A stretch of 15,951 nt of DNA from Fidelibacterota bacterium. GTDB lineage: Bacteria; Marinisomatota; Marinisomatia; Marinisomatales; UBA1611. The number at the start of each line of letters is the position of its first letter. Positions within the stretch are counted from its first letter, which is position 1. This document shows, one piece after another, positions 1 to 8,358 of this stretch. The position numbers were made by a program, and so were the translations under genes. The DNA is taken from NCBI GenBank assembly GCA_002722105.1, contig PBKF01000015.1, positions 51,716-67,666 on the forward strand, written 5' to 3'. The notes beneath the pieces were generated by a model, which saw only the letters and a program-made list of their open reading frames with translations, was not told where the DNA came from and made no database searches.

Positions 1-126
1 CTCTATTTATCCTTCTGATAAAAGTATAAATATGGACTGTAAATCTTTAAACTCAAATTGCAAATATATTCAAAGTAATGAGAAAGAGATGTGGGGTCTA
101 ATATTTGGATTGTTTTTAAAAGTAAG

Positions 127-200
127 TGGGCGATGAGAGATTCGAACTCCCGACACCTGCGGTGTAAACGCAGTGCTCTAACCAACTGAGCTAATCGCCC
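127..200 (-). tRNA. tRNA-Val (anticodon UAC)
   Basis: Read on the minus strand, the segment folds as a complete cloverleaf. The 7-bp acceptor stem is GGGCGAT with ATCGCCC. The D arm is GCTC/GAGC around AGTTGGTTA. The anticodon arm is CTGCG/CGCAG with loop TTTACAC, giving anticodon TAC (UAC, valine). The T arm is GGGAG/CTCTC, with one G-U pair, around TTCGAAT. The discriminator base is A at 127. The 3' CCA is not encoded: the next bases read CTT, so it must be added by the CCA-adding enzyme. The gene lies 52 nt downstream of lon on the same strand, and I see no terminator between them, so co-transcription is possible. The 126 bases beyond it to the window edge show nothing recognisable. Confidence 0.96.
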
Positions 201-252
201 TAAATTTTACGTAGAAAATTAATTATTTCTTCTTTGTTTACTTATGTTTATT

Positions 253-2634
253 TCAATTTTTTGCCAAACCAGGTACAGCAACTTTCAAAACATCTTTAAT
301 ATCCTTCGCAAAGTGGAATTTTAGATCTTTGGCTACATGTTCCGGAACATCTTCAAGGTCTTTACGATTAAGATCTGGGAGAATGACCTCTTTTATCCCT
401 GATCGATGAGCAGCAGTGACTTTTTCTTTCACCCCACCAATTGGAAGTACATTTCCTCTCAAAGTAATTTCACCTGTCATTGCAACTTTCTCTTTTACAG
501 GAATATTTGTTAATAATGATACAAGGGATGTTACCATACTTACACCTGCAGATGGGCCATCTTTTGGGATAGCACCTGCGGGAACATGGACATGTACATC
601 AGACTTTTCATTAAAATCTGAGTCAATTCCAAATTCTTCTGCATTCGCACGAACAAAAGTTAAACCGGCTGTGGCAGATTCCTTCATTACATCACCCAAT
701 TGTCCTGTAAGTGTTAATTGTCCCTTTCCTTTCATTCGTGTGGACTCTACAAAGAGAATATCACCACCTGCTGCTGTCCACGCTAATCCAGTTACCACTC
801 CTGGTTTTGTTGCTCTTTCTGCAAGTTCAGAGTGAAACCGTGGTGCTCCCAAGAATTCGCTTACTTTTGATTTGATTATTTTTATTTTTTTAGATTTTTT
901 TTCTACTAATTCCCTGGCGACTTTCCTTAGTACGTTCGCAACTTCTCTTTCAAGATTTCGAACCCCTGCTTCTCTTGTATAAGATCTTATTAGCTCTTTA
1001 ATAGAGTTTATATCAAAAGAAACATCTTCTTTTGTTAACCCATTTTCTTCAATTTGTTTTGGAAGAATATGTCGTTTTGCAATTTGAACTTTTTCATCTT
1101 CAATATAACCCGAGAAATCTAGTATTTCCATCCTGTCTCTTAATGCTGGTGGAATTGCATCTTGATAATTTGCAGTTGCAATAAACATAACATTACTAAG
1201 GTCAAAATCCACTTCTAAATAATGGTCACTGAAAGAATGGTTTTGCTCTGGATCAAGCACTTCCAATAAAGCTGATGATGGGTCTCCTCGAAAATCTGAT
1301 CCTAATTTATCAATCTCATCTAACATAAATACAGGGTTATTCTTGCCCGCTTTTTTTATGCTCTGAATCACACGGCCTGGTAGAGCACCAATATAGGTTC
1401 TACGATGGCCACGAATTTCAGCTTCATCCCGAACACCACCTAAAGAAAAACGAACAAATTTACGCCCCATCGCACGGGCAATAGATTTTCCCAATGATGT
1501 TTTACCTACACCTGGAGGTCCACCAAAACAAAGAATGGGTCCACGTACTCTTCCATCAGGGTTTTTCTTTTGTTTTAAGTTGCGAACTGCTAAGTATTCA
1601 ATTATTCTTTCTTTAACCTTATCCAGTCCATAGTGATCTTCATCCAATATTTTTAGTGCTTCTTTCAAGTCAATTCGGTCTTCCGTGGAATCACTCCAAG
1701 GCAAATCAGCTAACCATTCAATGTAAGTTCTTGAAACATTATATTCAGGAGATTGAGTTGGGATTCGGGAAAGACGATCTAACTCTTTCATGGCAACTTT
1801 TTCAGCTTCTTCATTCATCTTTGCCGCTTTGATTTTATCCTCTAAATCTTTTAATTCTACGGAAGTTTCATCTTCACCCAATTCTTTTTTTATGGCTTTC
1901 ATTTGTTCTCGTAAATAATATTCTCTCTGAGTCTTGCTAATTTCATCATGAACTTCCGTTTGAATTTCTTCACCCAGCTTAATTCGCTGAATTTCACGCG
2001 AAATTAATGTAAGCGCTTTCTCAATTCGCTTTTTGATATTCAATTCTTCAAGAACTTCCTGCTTTTCTTGATTAGATACTGTCATAATGGAAATAGCACG
2101 ATCCGTTAACCGATTGGGTTTCTGAATATTTTTCAGCATCCCCGAGTGTTCTTCAGTCAAGTTTGGTGCTACCTTCATCAGATCTTCGAAAGATTGCCTT
2201 AAATTTTTTGCTAATGCTTCCACTTCAAGTCTATCTTCAACAGGCTCATCTTCTAAAGAATTGACAGCTGCAGTAAAGTAAGGTTCATTACCGGTGAAAT
2301 CCAAAATTTTTATCCTTGATATTCCCTGGACTATCGCAGATTTACTATTGTCAGGCATATCAAAAACTTTTAGGACCTGTGCCAATGTCCCAAAAGCATA
2401 GAGATCTTCGGGACTGGGCTCTTCGATTGAACCATCTTCCTGGGCCACAACTACAATATATCTTCTGTTTGGATCTAAGTCATTTACCAATTTTAGACTA
2501 CGTTCACGACCAATGTATATTGGAATCACCTGTTGCGGAAACAGTACCGTATTTCTAAGTGGCATTACTGGATATTCATTAGAATCTCCAATATTGAAAT
2601 TTTCTATTTCTTTTTCAGTTAGTTTATCAACCAT
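253..2634 (-). CDS. lon: ATP-dependent protease Lon (LonA type)
   Basis: This is a cytoplasmic AAA+ serine protease that degrades misfolded and selected regulatory proteins. At 793 residues it is full length for the family. The order is a Lon N-terminal substrate-binding domain (about 20-210), a charged coiled-coil region (about 215-295), the AAA+ module and the protease domain. The Walker A motif GGPPGVGKT is at 371-379 and the Walker B motif VFMLDEID is near 435-442. The protease domain has the catalytic serine in KDGPSAG (S695) and the catalytic lysine in GGVKEK (K738). Their 43-residue spacing equals that of E. coli Lon S679/K722. The ATG is preceded by AAGGGA five bases upstream, supporting this start. 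The gene follows a 112-nt gap, the largest in the window, so it probably has its own promoter. It is not part of the lipoylation pathway. Confidence 0.98.
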   Translation of the reverse strand: MVDKLTEKEIENFNIGDSNEYPVMPLRNTVLFPQQVIPIYIGRERSLKLVNDLDPNRRYIVVVAQEDGSIEEPSPEDLYAFGTLAQVLKVFDMPDNSKSAIVQGISRIKILDFTGNEPYFTAAVNSLEDEPVEDRLEVEALAKNLRQSFEDLMKVAPNLTEEHSGMLKNIQKPNRLTDRAISIMTVSNQEKQEVLEELNIKKRIEKALTLISREIQRIKLGEEIQTEVHDEISKTQREYYLREQMKAIKKELGEDETSVELKDLEDKIKAAKMNEEAEKVAMKELDRLSRIPTQSPEYNVSRTYIEWLADLPWSDSTEDRIDLKEALKILDEDHYGLDKVKERIIEYLAVRNLKQKKNPDGRVRGPILCFGGPPGVGKTSLGKSIARAMGRKFVRFSLGGVRDEAEIRGHRRTYIGALPGRVIQSIKKAGKNNPVFMLDEIDKLGSDFRGDPSSALLEVLDPEQNHSFSDHYLEVDFDLSNVMFIATANYQDAIPPALRDRMEILDFSGYIEDEKVQIAKRHILPKQIEENGLTKEDVSFDINSIKELIRSYTREAGVRNLEREVANVLRKVARELVEKKSKKIKIIKSKVSEFLGAPRFHSELAERATKPGVVTGLAWTAAGGDILFVESTRMKGKGQLTLTGQLGDVMKESATAGLTFVRANAEEFGIDSDFNEKSDVHVHVPAGAIPKDGPSAGVSMVTSLVSLLTNIPVKEKVAMTGEITLRGNVLPIGGVKEKVTAAHRSGIKEVILPDLNRKDLEDVPEHVAKDLKFHFAKDIKDVLKVAVPGLAKN

Positions 2635-2670
2635 GATCGTCCCTTAAAAAATAATTTATTTATTTGAAGT

Positions 2671-2687
2671 TACAAGGATTATGCCAA
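2671..2687 (-). promoter_or_regulatory. possible sigma-54-like -24/-12 element upstream of lon
   Basis: On the minus strand the gap before lon contains TTGGCAT, four bases, then CTTGT. The spacing from the GG to the second G is 12 bases, as in the sigma-54 consensus TGGCAC-N5-TTGC. It deviates from the consensus at two positions, including the normally invariant C at -12, which is T here. A start about 12 bases downstream would give a leader of roughly 26 nt containing the AAGGGA ribosome site. This is a weak, single-site match. A sigma-70 type promoter elsewhere in the same AT-rich gap is equally possible. Confidence 0.2.
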
Positions 2688-2746
2688 AAGGATAGAGATG
2701 TTGATTCGTCTAAATTTTCAGTTTTTCTCTGTAACTCTGACGTAGT

Positions 2747-3382
2747 TTAAATTTCTTCAATACTATTAATGAATTTTTCGAATACAATTTTATGTTCATT
2801 TATAGTTTGGACAGGACCAGTCAACTTAAAAAAATAAGGCCCAAATTTAGTTAGTAAAATTGCTGCCATCATGGCATAATCTGGAATTTCAGTTGTTGGA
2901 CCTCCCATTCCCATAGATGATTTAATATAAGTCCCTTCTACGAATGAAAGAGTAATTTCCATATCATTATTACGAAAATAGGATTTCTTTGCGTCATCCG
3001 AAACAGGAGTTCCATTTTCATTTTTAAATTGGCTATACCACCTTTCCAAATTTGCATCTACACTACCACCAATTCCTGAGAAAACCACAAGTTCTCCATT
3101 CCCGTAATTTCCGGGTAATAAGTATTGTGCAATTCTCATTGAATTTGATGGAGTTTCCCTTTTCCAATTTTCCGGAATCAAACCTTGCAGTTGGCCAATT
3201 TGTTCAAATCCATGGTTTAAGGTAATTCTTGACTCTCCTCTATTAACAACTTTTGTTTTAGGATCATGCTCAATATTAGAATCGAAATTATTAGTGGTTT
3301 TTGATTCTTCACCAATAATATAAATTCCTAAGAAACCACCGATAAACATTGCTATGAAAATAATTAAAAGTTTTTGATTCAA
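2747..3382 (-). CDS. membrane-anchored protein of unknown function, lipA operon tail
   Basis: I do not recognise a named family with certainty. The 211-residue product begins with an uncleaved-looking hydrophobic segment (about 4-23: KLLIIFIAMFIGGFLGIYII) and has no lipobox Cys. The remaining roughly 185 residues are therefore predicted to sit outside the cytoplasmic membrane. The soluble part has a compact alpha/beta look, with a motif PENWKRETPSNSMR near 75-88 and LPGNYGNGELVVFSGIGGS followed by an N-x-x-RW motif near 115. The start is TTG, and it overlaps the lipA stop as TTGA. A strong GGAGG four bases upstream decides this start, and the next in-frame ATG would cut the hydrophobic segment. 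It is coupled to lipA, but no lipoate-related function can be read from the sequence. A 112-nt gap follows. Confidence 0.85.
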   Translation of the reverse strand: MNQKLLIIFIAMFIGGFLGIYIIGEESKTTNNFDSNIEHDPKTKVVNRGESRITLNHGFEQIGQLQGLIPENWKRETPSNSMRIAQYLLPGNYGNGELVVFSGIGGSVDANLERWYSQFKNENGTPVSDDAKKSYFRNNDMEITLSFVEGTYIKSSMGMGGPTTEIPDYAMMAAILLTKFGPYFFKLTGPVQTINEHKIVFEKFINSIEEI

Positions 3383-4248
3383 TTTCCCTCCATTACCAAT
3401 CTTGCCTGTTCATCGGCATGGTAAGAACTTCTAACAAGGGAGCCCGATTCGACTATATCAAAGCCTAACTCTAAACCTGATTGCCTATAATATAAAAATT
3501 CTTCATCAGAAACATATCTTTCAACCTTTAAATGGTTCTTTGTAGGTTGTAAATATTGCCCAATTGTAAAAATACTCACACCGATTTCTCTTAATTGCTT
3601 CATCGTTGAAATGATTTCATCATTTGTTTCACCCAGGCCGACCATCATTCCTGTTTTTGTCCTGAGACCTTTGCTAACAGAAAAAGCTAGTACATCCAAA
3701 CTCCTATTCCAATTAGCCTGGCTTCTCACCTGTTTGCTAATGCGTTCAACACACTCAATATTATGTGAAAAAATATCTGGTTCTGCTTCAAATACTTTTC
3801 TTAAAGCAGGTTTATAACCCTTAAAATCAGGTGTTAATACTTCAACAGTACATTCTGGTATATGTTCATGAATCTGGCGGATTGTTTCAGCCCAGATAGT
3901 GGCTCCATAATCATCTTTTATATCATCTCGGTCTACAGAAGTAATTACAACATGACGTAAGTGCATTTTCTTTACAGCCATAGCAGTCCGAAATGGTTCC
4001 ATCGGATCATCCCAGCTCGGTTTACCCGTTATAACCGAGCAGAATCCACATGCTCGAGTACAGACATCTCCTAAAATCATAATCGTGGCTGTACGTCGAT
4101 CCCAACATTCATAAATATTTGGACATCTTGCTTCTTCACAGACAGTATTGAGGTTATTCATTTGTACCACGTCATTGACAAACTTGTAACCATCAGTCAT
4201 CTTGAGACGAATTTTTGGTTTAAATGGTTTTTCAATCGTATTAGGCAT
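3379..4248 (-). CDS. lipA: lipoyl synthase (radical SAM)
   Basis: LipA inserts two sulfur atoms at C6 and C8 of the octanoyl group attached to lipoyl-domain lysines, completing the cofactor begun by LipB. Both iron-sulfur cluster motifs are present. The auxiliary-cluster CX4CX5C motif is at C37, C42 and C48, and the radical-SAM CX3CX2C motif is at C63, C67 and C70. The C-terminal RSSY motif (273-276) supplies the serine ligand of the auxiliary cluster. At 289 residues it is near the short end for the family but complete. The ATG overlaps the end of the upstream methyltransferase gene by 8 nt, and only an A-rich, weak ribosome site precedes it, which points to translational coupling. The client, E2, is encoded two genes upstream. 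The TGA stop overlaps the TTG start of the next gene. Confidence 0.97.
   Translation of the reverse strand: MPNTIEKPFKPKIRLKMTDGYKFVNDVVQMNNLNTVCEEARCPNIYECWDRRTATIMILGDVCTRACGFCSVITGKPSWDDPMEPFRTAMAVKKMHLRHVVITSVDRDDIKDDYGATIWAETIRQIHEHIPECTVEVLTPDFKGYKPALRKVFEAEPDIFSHNIECVERISKQVRSQANWNRSLDVLAFSVSKGLRTKTGMMVGLGETNDEIISTMKQLREIGVSIFTIGQYLQPTKNHLKVERYVSDEEFLYYRQSGLELGFDIVESGSLVRSSYHADEQARLVMEGN
3387..3391 (-). promoter_or_regulatory. GGAGG ribosome binding site fixing a TTG start
   Basis: A full GGAGG Shine-Dalgarno lies within the last codons of lipA, four bases before the TTG start of the membrane-anchored protein. It is one of the strongest ribosome sites in the window and supports the non-ATG start. 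Confidence 0.7.
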
Positions 4249-5068
4249 TTTTCTTTTGAAATAAGAAAATCATATATTTTCTAAATTTTCGAAATTGATC
4301 GCTATTAATTAAATCCAACTGAGTCATCTTTTTTTTCAATTTTGGCTCAACTAACTTTTGAACCATGGATAATGTTTTTGGATAATTCTTTTTTGCAGAG
4401 TACAACCCATAAGTAAAAGTCGGTTGGATAAATCTTTCAAAAAAGTAGCGGCCGTAATCTAAAGTAGGCATGGTATTTTCAGTTTGATCATATTCCTTTA
4501 CTATTTCAAATCCATATTCTTCTGCCGCTTGTAAATAAGTTTCAAGGTCATGGGCAGATTTCAAATGCGGATTTTTAGATCCGTCTCTGTAATGAACAAA
4601 ATAATCTGATGCTAATAAGTAGCCCCCATCTCGAAGTGCTTGTTTAGCTTTTTTAAATCCCAAGTCAATCTTGATGTAACAGGTACTTTCACTTTGTAAG
4701 ATAAGATCATACGTTTTGGTTGGTGTGAAAGACTCAAATTTGCAATGATGAAAAACCATGTCTCCATTGAACTTTTCTTTAATTATCATTTTTTGATATT
4801 GATCTGGAGATAAAGTTTCAACCTGAAATCCTTTATTTAATAAATAGGAAGCGTTTCCACCTATGCCACACCCAACATCTAAAATGGATAAAACATTTTC
4901 AGGGATAAAAGATGCCAAATGGACAATATATCTTTCCTGTGCTCTTTTTAAATCAGCAAGTGTAATAGCATCTAAATCCACAGAAGAAGGTTTATCCCAA
5001 AATCCATAATGGAGGTAAGAAGATCGAATGGTCTCTGAATACAATTTTAAAACGTGATCAATAGCCAT
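4241..5068 (-). CDS. class I SAM-dependent methyltransferase inside the lipoylation operon
   Basis: The Rossmann-fold methyltransferase signature is clear. Motif I is ILDVGCGIGG at 62-71, followed by a TLSPDQ segment at 85-90 that resembles the small-molecule and lipid methyltransferase clade (tocopherol, sarcosine, cyclopropane-fatty-acid synthase relatives). An N-terminal LHYGFW motif at 19-24 is also typical of that clade. The C-terminal third (about 205-275) is basic and aromatic and may form a lid or membrane-contact region. The substrate is unknown. A protein-lysine, lipid, quinone or acyl-carrier target cannot be told apart here. The gene overlaps the E2 stop by one base (TAATG) and overlaps lipA by 8 nt, so it is co-translated with the 2-oxoacid dehydrogenase and lipoylation genes. 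It is not a standard member of such operons. Confidence 0.9.
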   Translation of the reverse strand: MAIDHVLKLYSETIRSSYLHYGFWDKPSSVDLDAITLADLKRAQERYIVHLASFIPENVLSILDVGCGIGGNASYLLNKGFQVETLSPDQYQKMIIKEKFNGDMVFHHCKFESFTPTKTYDLILQSESTCYIKIDLGFKKAKQALRDGGYLLASDYFVHYRDGSKNPHLKSAHDLETYLQAAEEYGFEIVKEYDQTENTMPTLDYGRYFFERFIQPTFTYGLYSAKKNYPKTLSMVQKLVEPKLKKKMTQLDLINSDQFRKFRKYMIFLFQKKNA

Positions 5069-6354
5069 TACAATATAATTTCCAAATTCATGGTTTCCAG
5101 AAAATATCTAACGCGTTCTATAAATTGAGCTCCTCCAGCCCCATCTATCAATCGATGATCAAAGCCCAGTGATAACATTACCATACTCCTAATGGCAATG
5201 GCGTCACCATCCGTTGATTGAATTACAACTGGTTGTTTTTTTATAGCACCAATACCAAGTATACCCACATTAGGTTGGTTAATAATCGGAGTCCCTATAG
5301 TAACACCAAATATTCCAAAATTGGAAATAGTGAATGTTGACCCAGATAATTCATCTGGGGAAATCTGTTTACTCCTTGCCCTAGTGGCGACATCATTTAT
5401 GGAACGGCATAAACCTAAGAAATTCTTCTCTTCACAATTAAATATACTTGGAACCATTAATCCATTTTCAATTGCTACTGCAATACCAACATTAATATTT
5501 TTATGATATGTAATTGATGTTCCTTTTAAGGATGCATTCATTTCGGGAAAATCATGCAATGCTTTTATCACCGCATCCACCACAAATGGAGTGTACGTTA
5601 ATTTGAATCCTTCCTTTATATCAAATTCGTTTTCCTTTAGTTTGACATACTCAACGATGCGGGTCATATCTACCTCGGTCATAACATATACATGAGCCGA
5701 AGTTTCAATACTGGTTTTCATATTGTCCGCAATCGTTTTTCTCATATGATGAATTTCTTCAGTTTCCCCCGCCTTAGCTTTGGATTGAATGACAGATGTT
5801 AAGATTGATTTATCAGTCACAGGTGTACTAAAAGGTTGTTGATTTAGTTTATTGACTTTTTCTTCAAGGTAAGCAAGGACATCTTTTTTAGTTACGCGAC
5901 CACCTCTACCTGAACCCATAATTTGTTCTAGTTCACTTAAGGGTAATCCTTGTTCAGCTGCAATTTTCATCACTACTGGAGTATAAAATATCTTTTCGGT
6001 AGAAATAGATAAATTTGGTTGATTCATTTGAGTTTTCAGGGTTGTATCTTCCTTAGACTTAATCGATTGATCAGATGTCTCAGTTATTGTTTCTGTTTCA
6101 ATAGGTACCCTATCGCCGCTTGTATCAATTCGAGCAATCACTTCACCAACTTCTTTTACATCATTTGGTTCAGCTAAAATTTCTATTACTACTCCTGCAG
6201 CAGATGATGGAATTTCTGAATCAACTTTATCAGTACCTATTTCTAATAATATTTCATCTAATTCAACTGTGTCGCCTATTGATTTACACCATTCCAGAAT
6301 GGTGCCTTCCGTAATTGATTCGCCCATTTTCGGCATTACAATATCAACGATCAT
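5068..6354 (-). CDS. dihydrolipoamide acyltransferase, E2 of a 2-oxoacid dehydrogenase complex
   Basis: E2 forms the core of the complex and moves the acyl group from E1 to coenzyme A. The 428 residues hold one lipoyl domain (1-78) with the acceptor lysine in GTDKVDS (K43). A Thr/Ser/Glu-rich linker (about 80-122) follows. The peripheral subunit-binding domain (about 123-165, with GSGRGGRVTKKDV) binds E1 or E3. The catalytic acyltransferase domain (about 200-428) carries the active-site motif DHRLIDGA with H400 and D404. The substrate could be pyruvate or a branched-chain 2-oxoacid. The single lipoyl domain and the fused E1 partner resemble FCB-group complexes often annotated as 2-oxoisovalerate dehydrogenase, but the sequence does not decide this. 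The start follows the E1 stop directly (TAAATG), with GGAA upstream. Confidence 0.95.
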   Translation of the reverse strand: MIVDIVMPKMGESITEGTILEWCKSIGDTVELDEILLEIGTDKVDSEIPSSAAGVVIEILAEPNDVKEVGEVIARIDTSGDRVPIETETITETSDQSIKSKEDTTLKTQMNQPNLSISTEKIFYTPVVMKIAAEQGLPLSELEQIMGSGRGGRVTKKDVLAYLEEKVNKLNQQPFSTPVTDKSILTSVIQSKAKAGETEEIHHMRKTIADNMKTSIETSAHVYVMTEVDMTRIVEYVKLKENEFDIKEGFKLTYTPFVVDAVIKALHDFPEMNASLKGTSITYHKNINVGIAVAIENGLMVPSIFNCEEKNFLGLCRSINDVATRARSKQISPDELSGSTFTISNFGIFGVTIGTPIINQPNVGILGIGAIKKQPVVIQSTDGDAIAIRSMVMLSLGFDHRLIDGAGGAQFIERVRYFLETMNLEIIL

Positions 6355-8358
6355 TTAATATTCCAAAAGTTCTTCAATTGCTGCTGCAATATCTTCTGTC
6401 TGGGGTAAAACTTTTTCTTCCAAAAACCAATTGTATGGTACTGGTGAATCTTTTGCAGCAACTCTTCTAATCGGGCCATCCAATAGTTCAAAATATTTAT
6501 CTGCTATTAATGCCGAAATTTCTGCTCCTGGACCATTTGTTAAATTGTCTTCATATATGACCAACACTTTCCCTGTTTTAGATAAAGAAGTTTCAATCGT
6601 GTTTAAGTCCAATGGATTTAATGTTCTCAAATCGATAATTTCTACTGTCCCTTCTGGTAACTCCAATAGTTTAATTCCTTCTACAGATTTTTGAACCATA
6701 GCACCCCAGGTAATAATAGTTAAATCATCTCCCTCAGCTAAGATACGTGCTCTCCCAAATGGTAATACATAATTAGGCCCTGGCTCTTCTGTTGCTGCAT
6801 AGCCTTGACGATATAATCCCTTATGCTCCATAAATATTACAGGGTCATTCATACGGCATGCCATTTTCAATAAACCTTTCGCATCTGCAGCATTCGATGG
6901 ATATGCAATATAAATTCCAGGCATATGTATAAAATAGCCATCAATAGACTGACTATGATATATTGCACCATGAATATAACCCCCAACAGGTACACGAGTG
7001 ACCAATGGGCATGCCCAAGAATTATTTGATCTATATCGCATAGTTGCTACTTCATTTCGTAGTTGCATCATAGCTGTCCAGATATAATCTCCGAATTGAA
7101 TTTCCACTACAGGTTTGTATCCTGTCAACGCCATTCCAACCGCAGTGCCAACAATGGATGATTCTGCTAAAGGTGAATTAAAAACACGATCATTCCCGAA
7201 CATATCACTCAAACCTTTTGTAGCCGTAAAAACACCGCCTTTTGGATCAGCAATATCCTGACCATAAATAACCATTTTATCGTTTCTTTCCATTTCTTCT
7301 TTTAGAGCATGATTAATAGCATCTACAATCACTACCTTATCTGCAATCGTATCAAAACCTGGTTCATCAATTTGGTTATCATCACTATAAATATGATCTA
7401 ATGCCGTTTCCGGTAGAGGATGCTCTTGCTTTTCCGCCCATTCTGTTTCTTCATCTACTTGTAATTCAATATTTTGTATTATTTTTTCAAACTCTTTTTC
7501 TGTAATAAATTTTTGTTTAATACACTCATCTTCTAGAACAGTTAAGGGGTCTCGCTTTAAATCTTTTGCCAAATCATCTTCTGTTCTGTATTTACGTTGA
7601 TCATCTGAGCTGGAATGTGGCAATAGTCTTACAACATTTGATACTACTAACGTTGGACCTTTACCTTTGCGAGCACGCTCTACAGCTTGTTTAAACGCAA
7701 GATTAGTTTCAAAAAAATTTGTTCCATCCACATCATAGCGAGATAAATTTTTATACCCCGCGGTCATTGCATAAACTGAATCAGCTGTTTGTTCCGATTT
7801 ATGAGTAGAAATGGCGTATTCATTATCTTGGATGTGAAATATCACAGGGGCTTTAGCGTTACTTGCCCAATTCAAAGCTTCGTGAAAGTCTCCCTGACTA
7901 GTTGTGCCTTCACCCGATGATACGTAAACCAACTCTTTAGTTTTATCCATTTTCCTAGCTAAAGCACAGCCAACTGCTTGTAAATACTGTGTACCTGTTG
8001 GGCTTGATTGACTTATTATTCTAAGATCTTTATGACCATAATGTTGGGGCATTTGTCGACCACCAGAGTTTGGGTCATCTGCTTTTGCTAAAAAGGACAA
8101 AAGTTGCTCTCGACTTGTCATACCTAGACCAATACAAAATGCTGCTTCACGATAATAAGGGAATGCCCAATCTTCACCAGGACGTAAAGCAGTAGCAGCC
8201 GCCAACTGTGCTGCTTCATGTCCAGATGCGCCCATATGAAAAAAACTTTTACCCTGTTTTAAAAGAATTAGCATTTTTTCATCCAAACGACGGGATAATG
8301 CCATTTTTGAATAAATATCTAATATTTGTCTTTTTGTAAAACCGTGGAGACGAGCCAT
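6355..8358 (-). CDS. fused E1 alpha-beta subunit of a thiamine-dependent 2-oxoacid dehydrogenase
   Basis: E1 decarboxylates the 2-oxoacid on thiamine diphosphate and reductively acylates the lipoyl arm of E2. The two subunits are normally separate, but here they form one 667-residue chain. The alpha half (1 to about 325) holds the thiamine diphosphate/Mg motif, starting GEGTTSQGDF at 149 and ending at QDN (177-179), and the HSSSDD loop at 248-253. The beta half (about 340-667) starts near KVVIVDAINHAL and carries QDIADPKGGVF, LAESSIVG and the C-terminal transketolase domain. The join is an acidic linker around 300-340. A good ribosome site (AAAGGAAAG) precedes the ATG, which overlaps the lipB stop by one base (TAATG). 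The fusion is intact with no frameshift. Substrate specificity (pyruvate versus branched-chain acids) is not resolved. Confidence 0.95.
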   Translation of the reverse strand: MARLHGFTKRQILDIYSKMALSRRLDEKMLILLKQGKSFFHMGASGHEAAQLAAATALRPGEDWAFPYYREAAFCIGLGMTSREQLLSFLAKADDPNSGGRQMPQHYGHKDLRIISQSSPTGTQYLQAVGCALARKMDKTKELVYVSSGEGTTSQGDFHEALNWASNAKAPVIFHIQDNEYAISTHKSEQTADSVYAMTAGYKNLSRYDVDGTNFFETNLAFKQAVERARKGKGPTLVVSNVVRLLPHSSSDDQRKYRTEDDLAKDLKRDPLTVLEDECIKQKFITEKEFEKIIQNIELQVDEETEWAEKQEHPLPETALDHIYSDDNQIDEPGFDTIADKVVIVDAINHALKEEMERNDKMVIYGQDIADPKGGVFTATKGLSDMFGNDRVFNSPLAESSIVGTAVGMALTGYKPVVEIQFGDYIWTAMMQLRNEVATMRYRSNNSWACPLVTRVPVGGYIHGAIYHSQSIDGYFIHMPGIYIAYPSNAADAKGLLKMACRMNDPVIFMEHKGLYRQGYAATEEPGPNYVLPFGRARILAEGDDLTIITWGAMVQKSVEGIKLLELPEGTVEIIDLRTLNPLDLNTIETSLSKTGKVLVIYEDNLTNGPGAEISALIADKYFELLDGPIRRVAAKDSPVPYNWFLEEKVLPQTEDIAAAIEELLEY

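Noticed and set aside
3..185. A 60-codon open frame on the minus strand at the window edge
   Set aside because: It reads straight through the tRNA-Val gene. Its N-terminal residues are simply translated tRNA sequence.
201..252. Terminator between lon and the tRNA gene
   Set aside because: The 52 nt are AT-rich with no stem-loop and no T run of the right orientation.
416..835. A 139-codon open frame on the plus strand
   Set aside because: It is antisense to the conserved protease domain of lon and has no ribosome site or recognisable motif.
2635..2746. Intrinsic terminator after the lipA-linked membrane protein
   Set aside because: A TCAG/CTGA pairing exists, but it is only four base pairs with mismatches and no following T tract on the transcribed strand.
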